Notes: generated by a model not told the origin, from the sequence alone. A stretch of DNA of 40,527 nucleotides from Actinomycetota bacterium (GCA_005798555.1 SYJA01000047.1:1-40527), one strand, 5' to 3'. Shown: positions 17,688 to 28,137, counted from the first letter of the stretch. A program made the numbers and translations.

Positions 17688-18275
17688 ATGCGCTCCACCA
17701 CGGCACCCGATGGCGCTTTGCTGCCGACTCGGCTGGTTGGTGCCCCGGCCCCGGGTGAGCCCATTCCATCGCACTACCGATGGTGCTTTGGTTGTGGCAC
17801 CGAGCATCCAACCGGCCTGCACATGCAGATCACGGCTGGTGTGGGCTTGCGCGTTATCGGAAACTTCACGGTGACCGAGCACCACCAGGGGGCACCGGGG
17901 CTGGCCCACGGCGGCCTGCTATCAGCGGCGATTGACGAGGTTCTCGGCTCCTTGAACTGGCTGCTGGGGGAGCCAGTGGTAACCGCTTCGCTGTCAATGC
18001 ATTTCCTTCGACCGGTCCCGGTGGGTTCGGTGCTGCATATCGAGGCTGAGGTTACTGGTGTGGTGCGACGCAAGGTGTACACCAGCGCGGTGGGCAGGCT
18101 GGCCGATGCAAGTGGTGACATCGCGGCCTCAGCTTCGGCGCTATTTGTGCAGGTGCCGATCGAGCACTTTATGAAATTCGGTAACAAGGAGCAGGTCGAG
18201 CTGGCAATTGCCGACCGGGCTGGTGGCGGGCCCGCCTGGCGCACCGGCGGCCACGATGTTGAGTTCAATCCGTGA
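17688..18275 (+). CDS. PaaI-type acyl-CoA thioesterase (hot-dog fold)
   Basis: About 195 residues with the hot-dog thioesterase signature [17 protein letters not shown] and the core strand [22 protein letters not shown]. An N-terminal [15 protein letters not shown] motif marks the PaaI/THEM4-like subgroup. It probably hydrolyses an acyl-CoA thioester; the substrate is not evident. Its TGA overlaps the GTG of dut (18272-18275). The gene heads a plus-strand run with dut and DUF3710 coupled by overlaps. Confidence 0.83.
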   Translation: MRSTTAPDGALLPTRLVGAPAPGEPIPSHYRWCFGCGTEHPTGLHMQITAGVGLRVIGNFTVTEHHQGAPGLAHGGLLSAAIDEVLGSLNWLLGEPVVTASLSMHFLRPVPVGSVLHIEAEVTGVVRRKVYTSAVGRLADASGDIAASASALFVQVPIEHFMKFGNKEQVELAIADRAGGGPAWRTGGHDVEFNP

Positions 18276-18736
18276 TCCAACCGCTAAGAGTGCTCATTAC
18301 CCGACTCGATGCAGAACTGGAGCTCCCCGGCTATGAGCACCCCGGCGATGCGGGGCTAGACCTCCGCGCGCGGACCGGCGTCACCTTGACCCCCGGCCAG
18401 CGGGCGTTGGTGCCAACGGGAGTGGCTATCGCCTTGCCCCTTGGGTTCGCCGCCTTCGTGCATGCCCGCAGCGGACTGGCTCTGCGGTCCGGGCTAGGAG
18501 TGGTTAATGCGCCAGGGGTAATCGATGCTGGCTACCGAGGCGAGATCGGGGTTATCTTGATTAATCACGACCCCCTTGAGTCAATCGCAATCAAAAGGGG
18601 GGACCGCATCGCCCAATTGGTTGTTCAGCGGGTCGAGCAGGTCTTTGTCGATGAAGTCACTGAATTGCCCGGGAGCCACCGCGGCGCCGGTGGCTTTGGC
18701 TCAACCGGAGGCCACGCGGGTACGGTATCGTCATGA
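18272..18736 (+). CDS. dut: Deoxyuridine 5'-triphosphate nucleotidohydrolase
   Basis: Trimeric dUTPase, 154 residues, converting dUTP to dUMP and pyrophosphate. All five motifs are visible: [49 protein letters not shown] and the glycine-rich C-terminal arm [11 protein letters not shown]. The GTG start overlaps the stop of the thioesterase gene and the TGA overlaps the ATG of the DUF3710 gene as ATGA, indicating translational coupling. Confidence 0.96.
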   Translation: MIQPLRVLITRLDAELELPGYEHPGDAGLDLRARTGVTLTPGQRALVPTGVAIALPLGFAAFVHARSGLALRSGLGVVNAPGVIDAGYRGEIGVILINHDPLESIAIKRGDRIAQLVVQRVEQVFVDEVTELPGSHRGAGGFGSTGGHAGTVSS

Positions 18737-19347
18737 CCGCGCGCAAGCTGGGCCCATGGGATGAATCCGAAGTCGATTTTTCGGACGGGATCGAAAGGCT
18801 CGATCTTGGGGGGCTGTTGGTACTGGCGACACCCGGCGTCGACGTGCAAGTGCAAGCAGATCAAGCCACCGGTGTGGTCACGGCGTTGACGTTCGCCCAA
18901 TCAGGTGCCGCGGTACAAGTGCAGCCATATGCGGCACCGAAGTCTGGTGGCATGTGGGATGAGGTTCGCGGGCAGATCAAGGGCTCAATCACCAAGAGCG
19001 GTGGCCTTGTCGAGGAGGTCGCCGGGCCCTTCGGCGTCGAATTGCAATCACAGGTAACAGGCGCGGACGGGGCAATGCAGCCGGCCCGATTCGCCGGTAT
19101 CGAAGGTCCCCGTTGGTTTGTGCGGGCGGTCTTCCTCGGAGCGGCGGTCAAGGCCGGCGAGGCAGCAGCAACCCTCGAAGGAGTGGTTCGTAACCTGGTG
19201 GTGGTGCGCGGGGGCGATGCCATGGCGGTTGGCGCGCCAATTCCAATGAAATTGCCGAATGCGCCGGTGGCGCCGGTGGCGCTCCCTGACGGCCGGCCGA
19301 TCCTGGCCCCGTTCGTTCGGGGTCCGGAGTTGACCGAAACCCGCTAA
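18733..19347 (+). CDS. DUF3710 family protein
   Basis: A 204-residue soluble protein matching DUF3710, which regularly follows dut in actinobacteria. Visible segments include [22 protein letters not shown] at the start, [34 protein letters not shown], and [14 protein letters not shown]. No membrane segment or catalytic motif is seen and the function is unknown. The start overlaps the dut stop. Confidence 0.88.
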   Translation: MTARKLGPWDESEVDFSDGIERLDLGGLLVLATPGVDVQVQADQATGVVTALTFAQSGAAVQVQPYAAPKSGGMWDEVRGQIKGSITKSGGLVEEVAGPFGVELQSQVTGADGAMQPARFAGIEGPRWFVRAVFLGAAVKAGEAAATLEGVVRNLVVVRGGDAMAVGAPIPMKLPNAPVAPVALPDGRPILAPFVRGPELTETR

Positions 19348-19395
19348 GTCGCGCCAGGTGCAATGTTCGGCGCGGTCACGGGTTAATCTGGTGGA

Positions 19396-19761
19396 GTGAC
19401 CGCAGTGTTAGGCCTCTGGCGCAACTTGACCCGCACTCGGACCGAAGTCGAGGCCGCCGAACTCCAAAGGGAAATGCGCGAGGTAGGGGTCGCACCGATT
19501 CACGAATGTCAGCATGGTGCATTTGTTTGCGTCACCGGCATCGTGCGGGTTGTAACCGTGCGGCCCGCGACGGCACCACCAGCCTTGGAAATCGAAGTCT
19601 ATGACGGATCCGGGTGCGTAAGCGTGATCTGGCTGGGACGCCGGCGAATTCCGGGAATAGCAACTGGGCGCCGAATAGTTGTTTCCGGCCGATTAACCTG
19701 CTCACCTAATATCAAGGTCATCTACAACCCCCGCTATGAACTACTGCCGACGGCAGCGTGA
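19396..19761 (+). CDS. OB-fold nucleic-acid-binding domain protein
   Basis: About 121 residues with a single OB-fold: VCVTGIVRVVTV, LEIEVYDGSGCVSVIWLGRRRIPGI and RIVVSGRL are the expected strands. This is the tRNA anticodon/RecG-type OB subfamily and corresponds to the OB-fold protein in the M. tuberculosis dut region. It likely binds single-stranded nucleic acid; the role is unknown. TAATCT lies 6 nt before the GTG at 19396, consistent with a leaderless transcript. Its stop overlaps the next GTG. Confidence 0.85.
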   Translation: MTAVLGLWRNLTRTRTEVEAAELQREMREVGVAPIHECQHGAFVCVTGIVRVVTVRPATAPPALEIEVYDGSGCVSVIWLGRRRIPGIATGRRIVVSGRLTCSPNIKVIYNPRYELLPTAA

Positions 19762-20453
19762 GCATGAACCCGCCCGAGCAGTCCGAGGTGCCAGATCAGC
19801 CCAAGCCTATTTTGCATGAGACTAAAGCTGATGTGCGGGCCGAGTCAGTACTGCTTGAGCGCGCCATCGGGGGCTGGCGCGGCATTATCGACTCCGGTGT
19901 GCCGACCGTTGTCTTCGTGGTTGCCTATCTGGTAACCGGGCAAAACCTCGGCCGCTCGGTCGGCGCCGCGGTCGCTGCGGGATTGCTGATCGTAATTTGG
20001 CGCGTTATCCGCAAGGAGCCACTGCAGCAGGTACTCGCTGGCTTCGCCGGGGTGTTGATTTCGGCGCTGGTGGCCAATTGGACAGGTCGTCCCGAGGCAT
20101 ATTTCATCCCGGGCTTCTTGCAGAACCTCGGCTATGGATCGGCATTCTTGATTTCGATTGTCGTCGGCTGGCCGTTACTTGGAGTCGTTCTCGGATACCT
20201 AACCGGAGATGGCACTCGGTGGCGGCAGGATCGCCAGCTGCGCCGCTGCTATGCGGCGGCCTCGTGGATCTGGGTGGCCTTGTTCTTCGGGCGCCTTATT
20301 GTGCAGGTGCCGCTTTACCTGATTGGCGCGGTCGGGGCCTTGGGCGTGGTGAAGATCTTAATGGGGATCCCGCTGTACATAGCGGCCGCCTACTTCACCT
20401 ATCGGCTATTGGCGCCGATCTGGAATGCGAAGCGCAACCCGAAACGCGAGTAG
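19758..20453 (+). CDS. DUF3159 family membrane protein
   Basis: A 231-residue membrane protein matching DUF3159. After a charged N-terminus come GWRGIIDSGVPTVVFVVAYLV, further helices near residues 70-110, a SAFLISIVVGWPLLGVVLGYL helix, and two C-terminal helices ending in a basic tail. The fold resembles a small transporter but no substrate is known. The GTG overlaps the OB-fold stop; an ATG two codons later is an alternative. It converges with the TrkA gene, 6 nt apart. Confidence 0.85.
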   Translation: MSMNPPEQSEVPDQPKPILHETKADVRAESVLLERAIGGWRGIIDSGVPTVVFVVAYLVTGQNLGRSVGAAVAAGLLIVIWRVIRKEPLQQVLAGFAGVLISALVANWTGRPEAYFIPGFLQNLGYGSAFLISIVVGWPLLGVVLGYLTGDGTRWRQDRQLRRCYAAASWIWVALFFGRLIVQVPLYLIGAVGALGVVKILMGIPLYIAAAYFTYRLLAPIWNAKRNPKRE

Positions 20454-20459
20454 TTCGCC

Positions 20460-21128
20460 TCACGGAAATTGTGCGTGTCCAAGCATGTTCTGCAACGCTG
20501 ACTCTTGATCCGGCGCGGTGACGAACAGCAACTCGTCACCAGCATCGAGTGGATCATCAGGTGACGGCGCAAATACCCGTGAGCCGCGCACTATCGCTAC
20601 CAGTGCGGTGTCGGTCGGCCAGGCCTGATCGCCAACCCGTTGGCCGAGCACCGGTGAATCTGATGACAAAGTCAGCTCGACAAGGTCAGCATTGCCCTGG
20701 CGGAAGCTTAAAAGGCGTACTAGGTCACCCACGCTGACTGCTTCGTCGACCAAGGCGACCAGCATTCGTGGGGTGGAAACCGCGACATCCACCCCCCAGG
20801 ACTCATCGAACATCCACTCGTTCTTCGGGTGGTTGACGCGGGCAATTACGCGGGGCACCCCGTACTCGGTCTTGGCCAAAAGCGAGACGACCAAATTGAC
20901 TTTGTCATCACCCGTTGCAGCTACCACCACCTGGCACTGCGATAGGTGTGCCTCATCCAGTGCGGAGACCTCGCAGGCATCGGCAATCAAGAATTCGGCT
21001 CCATCAACTGACCCGGGGCGCGCGGCTGCCGGATCCCGGTCTATCAGCAGCACCTGATGACCGCGGCCCAGGAGCTCCTTGGCGATGGATCGACCGACCT
21101 TGCCGGAGCCAGCTATCGCAATCCTCAT
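20460..21128 (-). CDS. ceoC: TrkA/RCK potassium-uptake regulatory protein (CeoC-like)
   Basis: A 222-residue cytoplasmic RCK protein that would gate a potassium transporter. The N-terminal Rossmann domain is clear (MRIAIAGSGKVGRSIAKELL, then LLIDRDP with the acidic residue that favours NAD binding), followed by a TrkA-C domain (LVELTLSSDSPVLGQRV to ELLFVTAP). It is the second of two tandem TrkA genes, 16 nt behind the first. In M. tuberculosis the matching pair is CeoB-CeoC, which function in K+ uptake. Confidence 0.88.
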   Translation of the reverse strand: MRIAIAGSGKVGRSIAKELLGRGHQVLLIDRDPAAARPGSVDGAEFLIADACEVSALDEAHLSQCQVVVAATGDDKVNLVVSLLAKTEYGVPRVIARVNHPKNEWMFDESWGVDVAVSTPRMLVALVDEAVSVGDLVRLLSFRQGNADLVELTLSSDSPVLGQRVGDQAWPTDTALVAIVRGSRVFAPSPDDPLDAGDELLFVTAPDQESALQNMLGHAQFP

Positions 21129-21144
21129 GACTGGTCCTTTTGTC

Positions 21145-21810
21145 TCATGAAAGTTCCGAAGGACGAGTTTCGAATATCGACTCGACGCGTTCGCGATCCA
21201 CGCTCAGATAGACGGCGTGGATCACGTCCTGGTCTTGGATGACGGTCTCGGGGTTCGGCAGCAGCGGCTGGCCAAGCCGCGTGATGAAGGCGATGCGCGC
21301 TCCGGCTGCATCCTCGAGTGAAGTGGCGCGGTGGCCGGCCCAGCTTGTGCCCACATGTACCTCTGCCAGCGCCATGGCGCCGCTTGGGTCGCGGTACTCC
21401 TCGTGGCCCCCCAATGGCAATATCCCGCGCATGATCTGGCCGGTTGTCCAGGCCACGGTGGCGACGGTAGGGATCCCCAGACGCTGGTATACCTCGGCCC
21501 GTCGTGGGTCGTAAATTCGCGCAACGACGCGGTCCACTCCATACGTTTCGCGGGCCACTCGAGCGGCAAGGATATTGCTATTATCGCCGCTACTTACCGC
21601 TGCAAAAGCTTCGGCGCGAGCGATACCAGCCTTCTCCAATGTCTCCCGGTCGAACCCGATACCGGTGACGGTGACCCCGGGGAAACTAGCTGGCAGCCTG
21701 TCAAAAGCCAGGGAGTTTTGGTCCACCACCGCGACGCTGTGGCCTAGGGCCGCAAGGCGCTCAGCAAGTAAGGTGCCGACGCGCCCACATCCCATGATTA
21801 CCACATGCAC
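21145..21810 (-). CDS. ceoB: TrkA/RCK potassium-uptake regulatory protein (CeoB-like)
   Basis: Partner of the TrkA protein encoded next to it, 221 residues. It has the nucleotide-binding fold VVIMGCGRVGTLLAERLA with VAVVDQN after the second strand, an AAVSSGDNSNILAARVARE segment, and a TrkA-C region ending in DVIHAVYLSVD. The GTG at 21810 has TACGGT 7 nt upstream, so it is probably leaderless. It is divergent from the KimA-like symporter gene, suggesting that both are controlled from one short shared region. Confidence 0.88.
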   Translation of the reverse strand: MHVVIMGCGRVGTLLAERLAALGHSVAVVDQNSLAFDRLPASFPGVTVTGIGFDRETLEKAGIARAEAFAAVSSGDNSNILAARVARETYGVDRVVARIYDPRRAEVYQRLGIPTVATVAWTTGQIMRGILPLGGHEEYRDPSGAMALAEVHVGTSWAGHRATSLEDAAGARIAFITRLGQPLLPNPETVIQDQDVIHAVYLSVDRERVESIFETRPSELS

Positions 21811-21891
21811 ACGGCAAACCGTACACGTCCGATGCCGCCATCGGTAACCGCTGGTGATCTAGGTGGCATGTTAGGCGTAGCATCAGCAATC

Positions 21892-23829
21892 GTGCCGATC
21901 TCTGATGGCCTAAAACGCCTTATCTTTGGCCGGGCGCTGCGAACTGATCGCCTCGGTGACTCACTTTTGCCCAAGCGAATTGCGCTACCGGTTTTTGCCA
22001 GCGATGCGTTGTCATCGAATGCTTATGCCACCCAGGAAATTTTGTTGGTGCTATCCCTAGGTGGTGCCTCCCTTTACGCCTTCGGGGGCTGGGTGGCGGC
22101 CGCGGTCGTCGTTGTGTACTTCATAGTTGTTGCCTCATATCGCCAGAACGTACACGCATACCCGAGCGGCGGCGGTGACTATGAAGTTGTGTCAAAGAAC
22201 CTTGGGCAAAATTGGGGAGTCTTTGTCGGGAGCGCCCTGCTAATTGACTATGTGCTGACAGTGGCTGTTTCGATTTCGTCGGCGATTGCCAACCTCGGAT
22301 CAACCATCCCGGCGATTGCCGAGCACAGGGTCTGGTACGCGGTCGGCGCTATCGTCCTCATCACCTTGCTGAACCTGCGTGGCATCCGCGAGTCGGGCTC
22401 GCTTTTTGCGATCCCGACCTATTTCTTCATGGCTTCCATCTTTGTAATGATCGGTGTGGCGATCTTTAGAATCGCCACTGGTTCAAGCCTAGCGGCCGAG
22501 AGCGCAAACTGGGAAGTCGTGCCGGAGGCAAGTTTTGCTGGGGCGGCACTGATCTTCTTGGTAGCGCGCTCCTTCTCGTCCGGCACGACGGCACTCACTG
22601 GCATCGAGGCCGTTGCAAATGGCGTCCCGTCTTTTCGAAAGCCAAAGTCGAAGAACGCGGCAACAACTTTGTTGATGCTCGGGCTAATCGCGACCACAAT
22701 GTTCGGCGGTATCACTTGGCTGGCCCTCAAAACTCGCGTTCAGGTGACCGAGTTTGATAAGGATTTAATTGGGCTGCCCGAGGGCCAATCTCAAAAAACC
22801 GTGATTGTGCAGGTTGCCGACGCAGTATTCGGCAATTTCGAAATTGCGGTCCTGGTGATTGCGCTGGCAACAGCCCTGATCTTGGCGCTGGCCGCCAATA
22901 CCGCATTCAACGGGTTTCCAGTTCTCGGTTCCATCTTGGCCAGGGATGGCTACCTGCCCCGTCAATTGCACACCCGTGGCGACAGATTGGCATTTAGCAA
23001 TGGCATATTGATGCTCGCAGGTCTCGCGGTGTTGTTAGTCGTGATCTACCAGGCAAGTGTCACTGGCCTAATTCAGCTCTACATTATCGGTGTATTTGTA
23101 TCTTTCACCCTGAGCCAGCTTGGCATGATCAGGCACTGGAATCGCAATCTCCTGGGGGAGTCGGTTCCGGCTGAGCGGCGCAAGATGATGCGGTCTCGGG
23201 CTGTCAACTCGGTGGGCTTCGTGATGACCGGGTCGGTGTTGATAATTGTGCTGCTCACCAAGTTCACCAAGGGGGCATGGATAGTCGTTGTTGCGATGCC
23301 ACTTATCTACTTGCTAATGCGGGCTATTCGTAGACACTACGATCGCGTAGCGACCGAACTTGCCACTACCGATGAGGACAAGATCACGCTGCCAACGCGG
23401 GTGCACGCCCTTGTCCTGGTCTCCAAGATCCACAAGCCAACCTTGCGCGCCTTGGCATACGCGCGGGCCACTAGGCCCTCAATCCTCGAAGCGATTACCG
23501 TCAATGTTGACGACGAAGCAGCCGCCGAGCTGGCGGCCGAGTGGGAGCGCCGAGCGATCCCGGTGACCCTTAAAGTTCTTGACTCACCCTACCGGGAGAT
23601 TACGCGCCCAATCATCGAATATGTAAAGCGCCTGCGCAGTGAAAATCCAAATGACGTGGTAACGGTTTACGTGCCCGAGTACGTGGTCGGCCACTGGTTT
23701 GAGCAACTCCTGCACAATCAATCGGCACTACGACTGAAGAGTCGTTTGTTGTTCATGCCCGGGGTGATGATGACAAGTGTGCCGTGGCAACTTGATTCAA
23801 GTGAGCGTGCGCTCGACCGTGATTCCTGA
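21892..23829 (+). CDS. kimA: KimA-like potassium importer, APC superfamily
   Basis: A membrane protein of about 645 residues with about 12 helices and a cytoplasmic C-terminal domain. Close similarity to Bacillus subtilis KimA, a K+/H+ symporter bound by c-di-AMP, is evident from remembered sequence: FASDALSSNAYATQEIL, YRQNVHAYPSGGGDYEVVSKNLG, LLIDYVLTVAVSISSA, ARDGYLPRQLHTRGDRLAFSNGI and the C-terminal LHNQSALRLKSRL. The two RCK genes opposite support a K+ role. It is often annotated simply as an amino acid permease. The start is uncertain: the GTG at 21892 follows TAGCAT by 8 nt and fits KimA length; ATGs at 21868 and 21835 are alternatives. Confidence 0.83.
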   Translation: MPISDGLKRLIFGRALRTDRLGDSLLPKRIALPVFASDALSSNAYATQEILLVLSLGGASLYAFGGWVAAAVVVVYFIVVASYRQNVHAYPSGGGDYEVVSKNLGQNWGVFVGSALLIDYVLTVAVSISSAIANLGSTIPAIAEHRVWYAVGAIVLITLLNLRGIRESGSLFAIPTYFFMASIFVMIGVAIFRIATGSSLAAESANWEVVPEASFAGAALIFLVARSFSSGTTALTGIEAVANGVPSFRKPKSKNAATTLLMLGLIATTMFGGITWLALKTRVQVTEFDKDLIGLPEGQSQKTVIVQVADAVFGNFEIAVLVIALATALILALAANTAFNGFPVLGSILARDGYLPRQLHTRGDRLAFSNGILMLAGLAVLLVVIYQASVTGLIQLYIIGVFVSFTLSQLGMIRHWNRNLLGESVPAERRKMMRSRAVNSVGFVMTGSVLIIVLLTKFTKGAWIVVVAMPLIYLLMRAIRRHYDRVATELATTDEDKITLPTRVHALVLVSKIHKPTLRALAYARATRPSILEAITVNVDDEAAAELAAEWERRAIPVTLKVLDSPYREITRPIIEYVKRLRSENPNDVVTVYVPEYVVGHWFEQLLHNQSALRLKSRLLFMPGVMMTSVPWQLDSSERALDRDS

Positions 23830-25051
23830 TGCACCAGCCAAAACATTGGCACCCCTTTGTGTTGGCGACGTTCTAGACGTCACTATCGGCCAGATCGCGC
23901 ACGGCGGTCATTTCATTGCCCATGCGAATGGGCGCACCATTTTTGTGCGGCATGCAATAACGGGCGAGTTCGCCAGAATCAAGATAACCGAAGTCAGATC
24001 GAAGATCGTGCGCGCCGATGCCGTCGAAATCCTGGAGCCGAGCCCGGACCGGGTATCCCCACCGTGCGCATTTGCGGGGCCGCAATTGTGCGGAGGCTGC
24101 GACTTCCAACATATTTCATTAGGCAGGCAGCGTGCATTGAAACAGCAAGTGGTTGCCGACGCCTTTCGCCGCCACGCACGCCTAGTTGATGTCGGTATCC
24201 ACGTGCTGCCAATTGCGGGAGACGATGATGGGTTGCATTGGCGCACCCGAGTGCGATGGGGAGTTGATCGCCAAGGTCACGCGGGTTTTCACGTTTTTCG
24301 AAGCAGTACCGTATTGCCCGTGGACAAGTGCATGATCGCCACCGCAGGCCAAGGGGTTGTGCCTGCCGCCACCTACCGGGGCGCGCAAGAGGTGCGCTCC
24401 GCCGAGGGATCCGATGGCGAGGTAGTCGTAACGGCCACTGGTACGGCAAGTTCTGGTGGGAGCCGGGTAACCCAATTTGTCCTCGGGCGCAGTTGGCAAA
24501 TAGGGCTGGCAAGTTTTTGGCAAGGACATCGCGGCGCGCCGGACACCTTGGTGCGAGCGGTACTGGCTGCTGGCGACCCGCGAATTGGCGAGCATTGGTG
24601 GGATCTCTACTCCGGGGTCGGGCTATTTAGTGCCTATCTGGCAGCAGCGGTTGGCCCGACCGGTTCCTTGGTGGCGGTTGAAGGCGACAGCAGGTCGGTC
24701 CGTGATGCGCGCCGTAACCTGCATCAGGAGGCCAACATCAAATTGGTCGAGGGGCAGGTGGGCGACTGGTTGGGGAGTGCGCCTGGACCTGGCCGCGTTG
24801 ATGGAATCGTGTTGGATCCGCCGCGGACGGGTGCCGGCCACGCTATCGTTTCGCAAATTGCAGCTAGGAAGCCAAGGGTGGTGGTTTACGTCGCCTGTGA
24901 CCCGGTGGCCTTAGCACGCGACGTGGAAGCTTTCGCCAGCAACGGATATCGATTCGCCGGAGCCACCGGCTTTGACACCTTCCCGATGACCCACCACGTC
25001 GAATTGGTAGCCACCCTGGTGCCCATCGACGCCGCTGATCAGATATCTTGA
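23804..25051 (+). CDS. TRAM-domain class I methyltransferase, RNA m5U type (TrmA/RlmD family)
   Basis: About 415 residues. A TRAM beta-barrel at the N-terminus ([21 protein letters not shown]) is followed by an iron-sulfur motif ([16 protein letters not shown]). The SAM-binding domain is seen in [15 protein letters not shown] and VEGDSRSV. The catalytic region has [10 protein letters not shown] and [15 protein letters not shown] with the nucleophile Cys. The family methylates uridine C5 in rRNA or tRNA; which one is not evident. The start lies inside the kimA end: GTG at 23804, 23807 or 23819 are all possible. The stop TGA is within the dyad upstream of acnA. Confidence 0.87.
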   Translation, partial: SVRSTVIPDAPAKTLAPLCVGDVLDVTIGQIAHGGHFIAHANGRTIFVRHAITGEFARIKITEVRSKIVRADAVEILEPSPDRVSPPCAFAGPQLCGGCDFQHISLGRQRALKQQVVADAFRRHARLVDVGIHVLPIAGDDDGLHWRTRVRWGVDRQGHAGFHVFRSSTVLPVDKCMIATAGQGVVPAATYRGAQEVRSAEGSDGEVVVTATGTASSGGSRVTQFVLGRSWQIGLASFWQGHRGAPDTLVRAVLAAGDPRIGEHWWDLYSGVGLFSAYLAAAVGPTGSLVAVEGDSRSVRDARRNLHQEANIKLVEGQVGDWLGSAPGPGRVDGIVLDPPRTGAGHAIVSQIAARKPRVVVYVACDPVALARDVEAFASNGYRFAGATGFDTFPMTHHVELVATLVPIDAADQIS

Positions 25052-25063
25052 CATCAAGATATC
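25042..25063. promoter_or_regulatory. Perfect 10-bp dyad upstream of acnA, probable operator
   Basis: Arms GATATCTTGA and TCAAGATATC flank a CA spacer, ending 13 nt before the acnA GTG. The dyad contains TTGACA, which could serve as a -35 box. Its form is typical of dimeric winged-helix (MarR-type) operators; the MarR-type TamR controls aconitase in Streptomyces coelicolor, so such a regulator is a reasonable guess, not shown here. Confidence 0.6.
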
Positions 25064-25076
25064 CTCGGAGGCCCAG

Positions 25077-27734
25077 GTGAATAGCAGAGACAGTTTCGGT
25101 GCCAAGCGCAAGTTGACGGTGGCGGGGCAGCAGTACGAGATTTACGGGATCGATGCGGTTCCCGGCTTCGAAAAACTGCCGTTCACTCACAAGGTACTTC
25201 TTGAGAATCTGCTAAGAACCGAAGATGGCGCGAATGTCACCGCCGAGGTCATTCGAACACTTGGTGCTTGGGATCCGGCGGCGGATCCAAATCAGGAGAT
25301 TTCCTTCACCCCAGCTCGGGTGATTATGCAGGATTTCACCGGAGTCCCTGTAGTGGTAGATCTAGCCACGATGCGTGAGGCGGTGGCAGAGCTAGGTGGC
25401 GACCCGGCGCGAATCGAGCCACTTGCACCGGCCGAAATGGTCATCGATCACTCAGTAATTGCCGATTTTTTTGCGATCCCAGATGCCGAGTCACGAAATG
25501 TCGAACTTGAGTATGAGCGCAATCGCGAGCGCTACCAAGTCCTGCGTTGGGGTCAGGGGGCATTTGCTGAGTTCAAGGTGGTCCCACCCGGCACCGGAAT
25601 TGTGCATCAGGTCAATATCGAGTACCTAGCCCATGTCGTGATGGCCCGCGCTGGTCAGGCATATCCGGATACGGTCGTCGGAACCGATTCGCACACCACC
25701 AGGGTCAATGGGCTTGGTGTACTCGGCTGGGGTGTTGGCGGGATTGAAGCCGAGGCGGCAATGCTGGGCCAACCCGTTTCCATGTTGATACCGCGCGTTG
25801 TTGGATTCAAGTTGCGTGGCGAACTGCCGCAGGGCGCAACCGCGACCGATCTAGTTATCACGATCACCCAGATGTTGCGGGAACACGGGGTGGTGGGCAA
25901 GTTCGTTGAATTCTATGGTGACGGCCTTAGTTCAGTTCCGCTCGCAAATCGTGCGACTATTGGCAATATGAGCCCCGAGTACGGCAGCACGGTGGCAATC
26001 TTCCCAATTGATGAGATGACGATGGAATACCTGCGCCTGACCGGGCGCTCAGATCAGCAGTGCGCCCTGGTTGCTGCTTACGCTAAAGCCCAAGGTTTGT
26101 GGCATGACCCGAGTAGCGTACTTAATTACTCCGAGTACATCGAACTTGATCTCGCGACCGTGGTACCGAGTTTGGCCGGCCCCAAACGCCCTCAAGATCG
26201 AGTCCCGCTCAGTGATGCGAAGGCCATGTTCGAGGTTTCACTTGGTGATTACACGCGGACTCCTGAAACTGTCGCCGGCTTCACGATTGCGGGCGCACCC
26301 GTGGAGATTGGCCACGGCGCGGTCACCATCGCAGCAATCACCTCCTGCACCAACACTTCAAATCCATCGGTCATGATTGCTGCCGGGCTGCTGGCAAGGA
26401 ATGCGGTCAATCGAGGCCTGCAACGAAAGCCCTGGGTGAAGACAACGCTGGCTCCGGGCTCAAAAGTGGTTACCGACTACTACGACAAAGCCGGCCTAAC
26501 CAAATACCTAGACGCCCTTGGCTTCGACACCGTCGGGTATGGCTGCACCACTTGTATTGGGAACTCCGGGCCACTGATACCCGAGGTGAGCAAGGCGGTT
26601 AATGCGAACGATCTAGCGGTGGCCGCCGTACTCAGTGGCAACCGTAATTTTGAAGGAAGAATCAGCCCAGATGTTAAAATGAGTTATCTTGCTTCACCAC
26701 CATTGGTTGTTGCATATGCGATTGCCGGCACGATGGATATCGATCTGCAAAAAGATGTACTCGGTGCTGATCAAACTGGTGCGCCGGTCTACCTCGCAGA
26801 TATCTGGCCAACGACCGCTGAAGTTCAGCGGGTTGTTGATGACTCCATCGACGCGGAAATGTTCGCGAATCGGTACGCCGATGTCTTCCTTGGCGATGAG
26901 AACTGGCGCGGACTCGATACCCCAAGTGGCGAGTTGTTTGCGTGGGATCCATCAAGCACCTATGTGCGCAAACCCCCGTACTTCGAGGGGATGCGCCGTG
27001 AGCCAAGTCCGGTGACCGATATCACCGGCGCGCGGGTGCTTTTGCGACTCGGGGATTCGGTGACGACGGATCACATCTCGCCGGCCGGCTCGATTAGACC
27101 TGATAGCCCTGCTGGAATCTATTTGAGCGCAAATGGCGTGGCGCGCGCGGACTTTAACTCGTACGGGTCACGTCGGGGCAATCACGAGGTGATGATCCGT
27201 GGCACTTTCGCCAACATCAGGCTGCGTAACCTGATGTTGCATGATGTCGAGGGTGGATTCACGGTCGATTTCACGACACCTAATGATGACATCGTCCCGG
27301 TCTATGACGCAGCGATGGCGTATGGGGCGCACCACACCCCATTAGTGATCTTGGCAGGCAAGGAATACGGATCCGGCTCAAGTCGCGACTGGGCCGCCAA
27401 GGGCACCGCCTTACTTGGTGTGCGGGCCGTCATCGCGCAGTCCTATGAACGCATCCATCGGTCGAATCTGATCGGGATGGGCGTGCTTCCGCTGCAATTT
27501 GCGGCAGGCATGACTTCATCCTCCCTCGGCTTGCAAGGGGATGAAGTGTTCACCATTCATGGCATCACCGAATTGAATAATGGATTGACTCCAGATCAGG
27601 TGGACGTTGAGGCAGTGGCCGCGGACGGACGCACCGTTGAATTCTCCGCCCTGGTTCGAATCGACACCCCCGGTGAAGCCGACTACTACCGGCACGGTGG
27701 CATTTTGCAGTACGTCCTGCGCTCGCTGCTGTGA
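25077..27734 (+). CDS. acnA: Aconitate hydratase
   Basis: TCA-cycle enzyme converting citrate to isocitrate, 885 residues, the usual length for AcnA/IRP1-type aconitases. The three [4Fe-4S] cysteines are in [11 protein letters not shown] near residue 423 and [11 protein letters not shown] near 489-492. Substrate-site segments include [31 protein letters not shown] and, in the swivel domain, [16 protein letters not shown]. The GTG at 25077 has GGAGG about 5 nt upstream. The dyad just upstream suggests repression by a dimeric regulator. The gene's TGA overlaps the next GTG. Confidence 0.97.
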   Translation: MNSRDSFGAKRKLTVAGQQYEIYGIDAVPGFEKLPFTHKVLLENLLRTEDGANVTAEVIRTLGAWDPAADPNQEISFTPARVIMQDFTGVPVVVDLATMREAVAELGGDPARIEPLAPAEMVIDHSVIADFFAIPDAESRNVELEYERNRERYQVLRWGQGAFAEFKVVPPGTGIVHQVNIEYLAHVVMARAGQAYPDTVVGTDSHTTRVNGLGVLGWGVGGIEAEAAMLGQPVSMLIPRVVGFKLRGELPQGATATDLVITITQMLREHGVVGKFVEFYGDGLSSVPLANRATIGNMSPEYGSTVAIFPIDEMTMEYLRLTGRSDQQCALVAAYAKAQGLWHDPSSVLNYSEYIELDLATVVPSLAGPKRPQDRVPLSDAKAMFEVSLGDYTRTPETVAGFTIAGAPVEIGHGAVTIAAITSCTNTSNPSVMIAAGLLARNAVNRGLQRKPWVKTTLAPGSKVVTDYYDKAGLTKYLDALGFDTVGYGCTTCIGNSGPLIPEVSKAVNANDLAVAAVLSGNRNFEGRISPDVKMSYLASPPLVVAYAIAGTMDIDLQKDVLGADQTGAPVYLADIWPTTAEVQRVVDDSIDAEMFANRYADVFLGDENWRGLDTPSGELFAWDPSSTYVRKPPYFEGMRREPSPVTDITGARVLLRLGDSVTTDHISPAGSIRPDSPAGIYLSANGVARADFNSYGSRRGNHEVMIRGTFANIRLRNLMLHDVEGGFTVDFTTPNDDIVPVYDAAMAYGAHHTPLVILAGKEYGSGSSRDWAAKGTALLGVRAVIAQSYERIHRSNLIGMGVLPLQFAAGMTSSSLGLQGDEVFTIHGITELNNGLTPDQVDVEAVAADGRTVEFSALVRIDTPGEADYYRHGGILQYVLRSLL

Positions 27735-28099
27735 GCGGAACGGGCGGTACGCCACCGGGTTGGCCCCGTGATCTGCCGCCGCCCGGTACCGCTGAATTCG
27801 AGGCGAAGGTCGTGCCCTGGCTTTTAGACCAGGGGCCCGCGGATCTTCGCGCCGGCGCGCTCCGGACCTTGCCAGTGGCCTTGGTTCGTTACCTTCGTCA
27901 CTACACCGATGGCGCCCTGAGGGCTACTCGAGCGGCTTATGGGCAGGCCCGGGTTGAACTCGGCCCGGTACTGACCCCGGCAGAAGTTGCCAGTGCCCAA
28001 GAAGCCATCTCGGCGCAGGGGGCACGGTTCTTGCAATTGCAACGAGAGTTGGTATTAGTCGAAGACGCGCTCAGTACCGGCAAATCGGCAAATGCCTAG
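27731..28099 (+). CDS. Conserved actinobacterial hypothetical protein
   Basis: A 122-residue protein starting with [36 protein letters not shown]... type sequence and continuing as a mostly helical soluble protein. I recall similar small proteins near acnA or dxs in other actinobacteria but know no function or domain name. No catalytic motif, signal peptide or membrane segment is visible. Its GTG overlaps the acnA stop (GTGA), so it is translationally coupled to aconitase. Confidence 0.78.
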   Translation: MSGTGGTPPGWPRDLPPPGTAEFEAKVVPWLLDQGPADLRAGALRTLPVALVRYLRHYTDGALRATRAAYGQARVELGPVLTPAEVASAQEAISAQGARFLQLQRELVLVEDALSTGKSANA

Positions 28100-28131
28100 C
28101 GGATCGACAGGTGCGAATTAGGGTGGTGACG

Positions 28132-28137
28132 TAGAAT
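28132..28137 (+). promoter_or_regulatory. Predicted -10 box of dxs promoter
   Basis: TAGAAT is a near-consensus -10 hexamer about 70 nt before the dxs start, implying a 5' UTR of roughly 60 nt. No good -35 box is seen at 16-18 nt. Confidence 0.4.
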
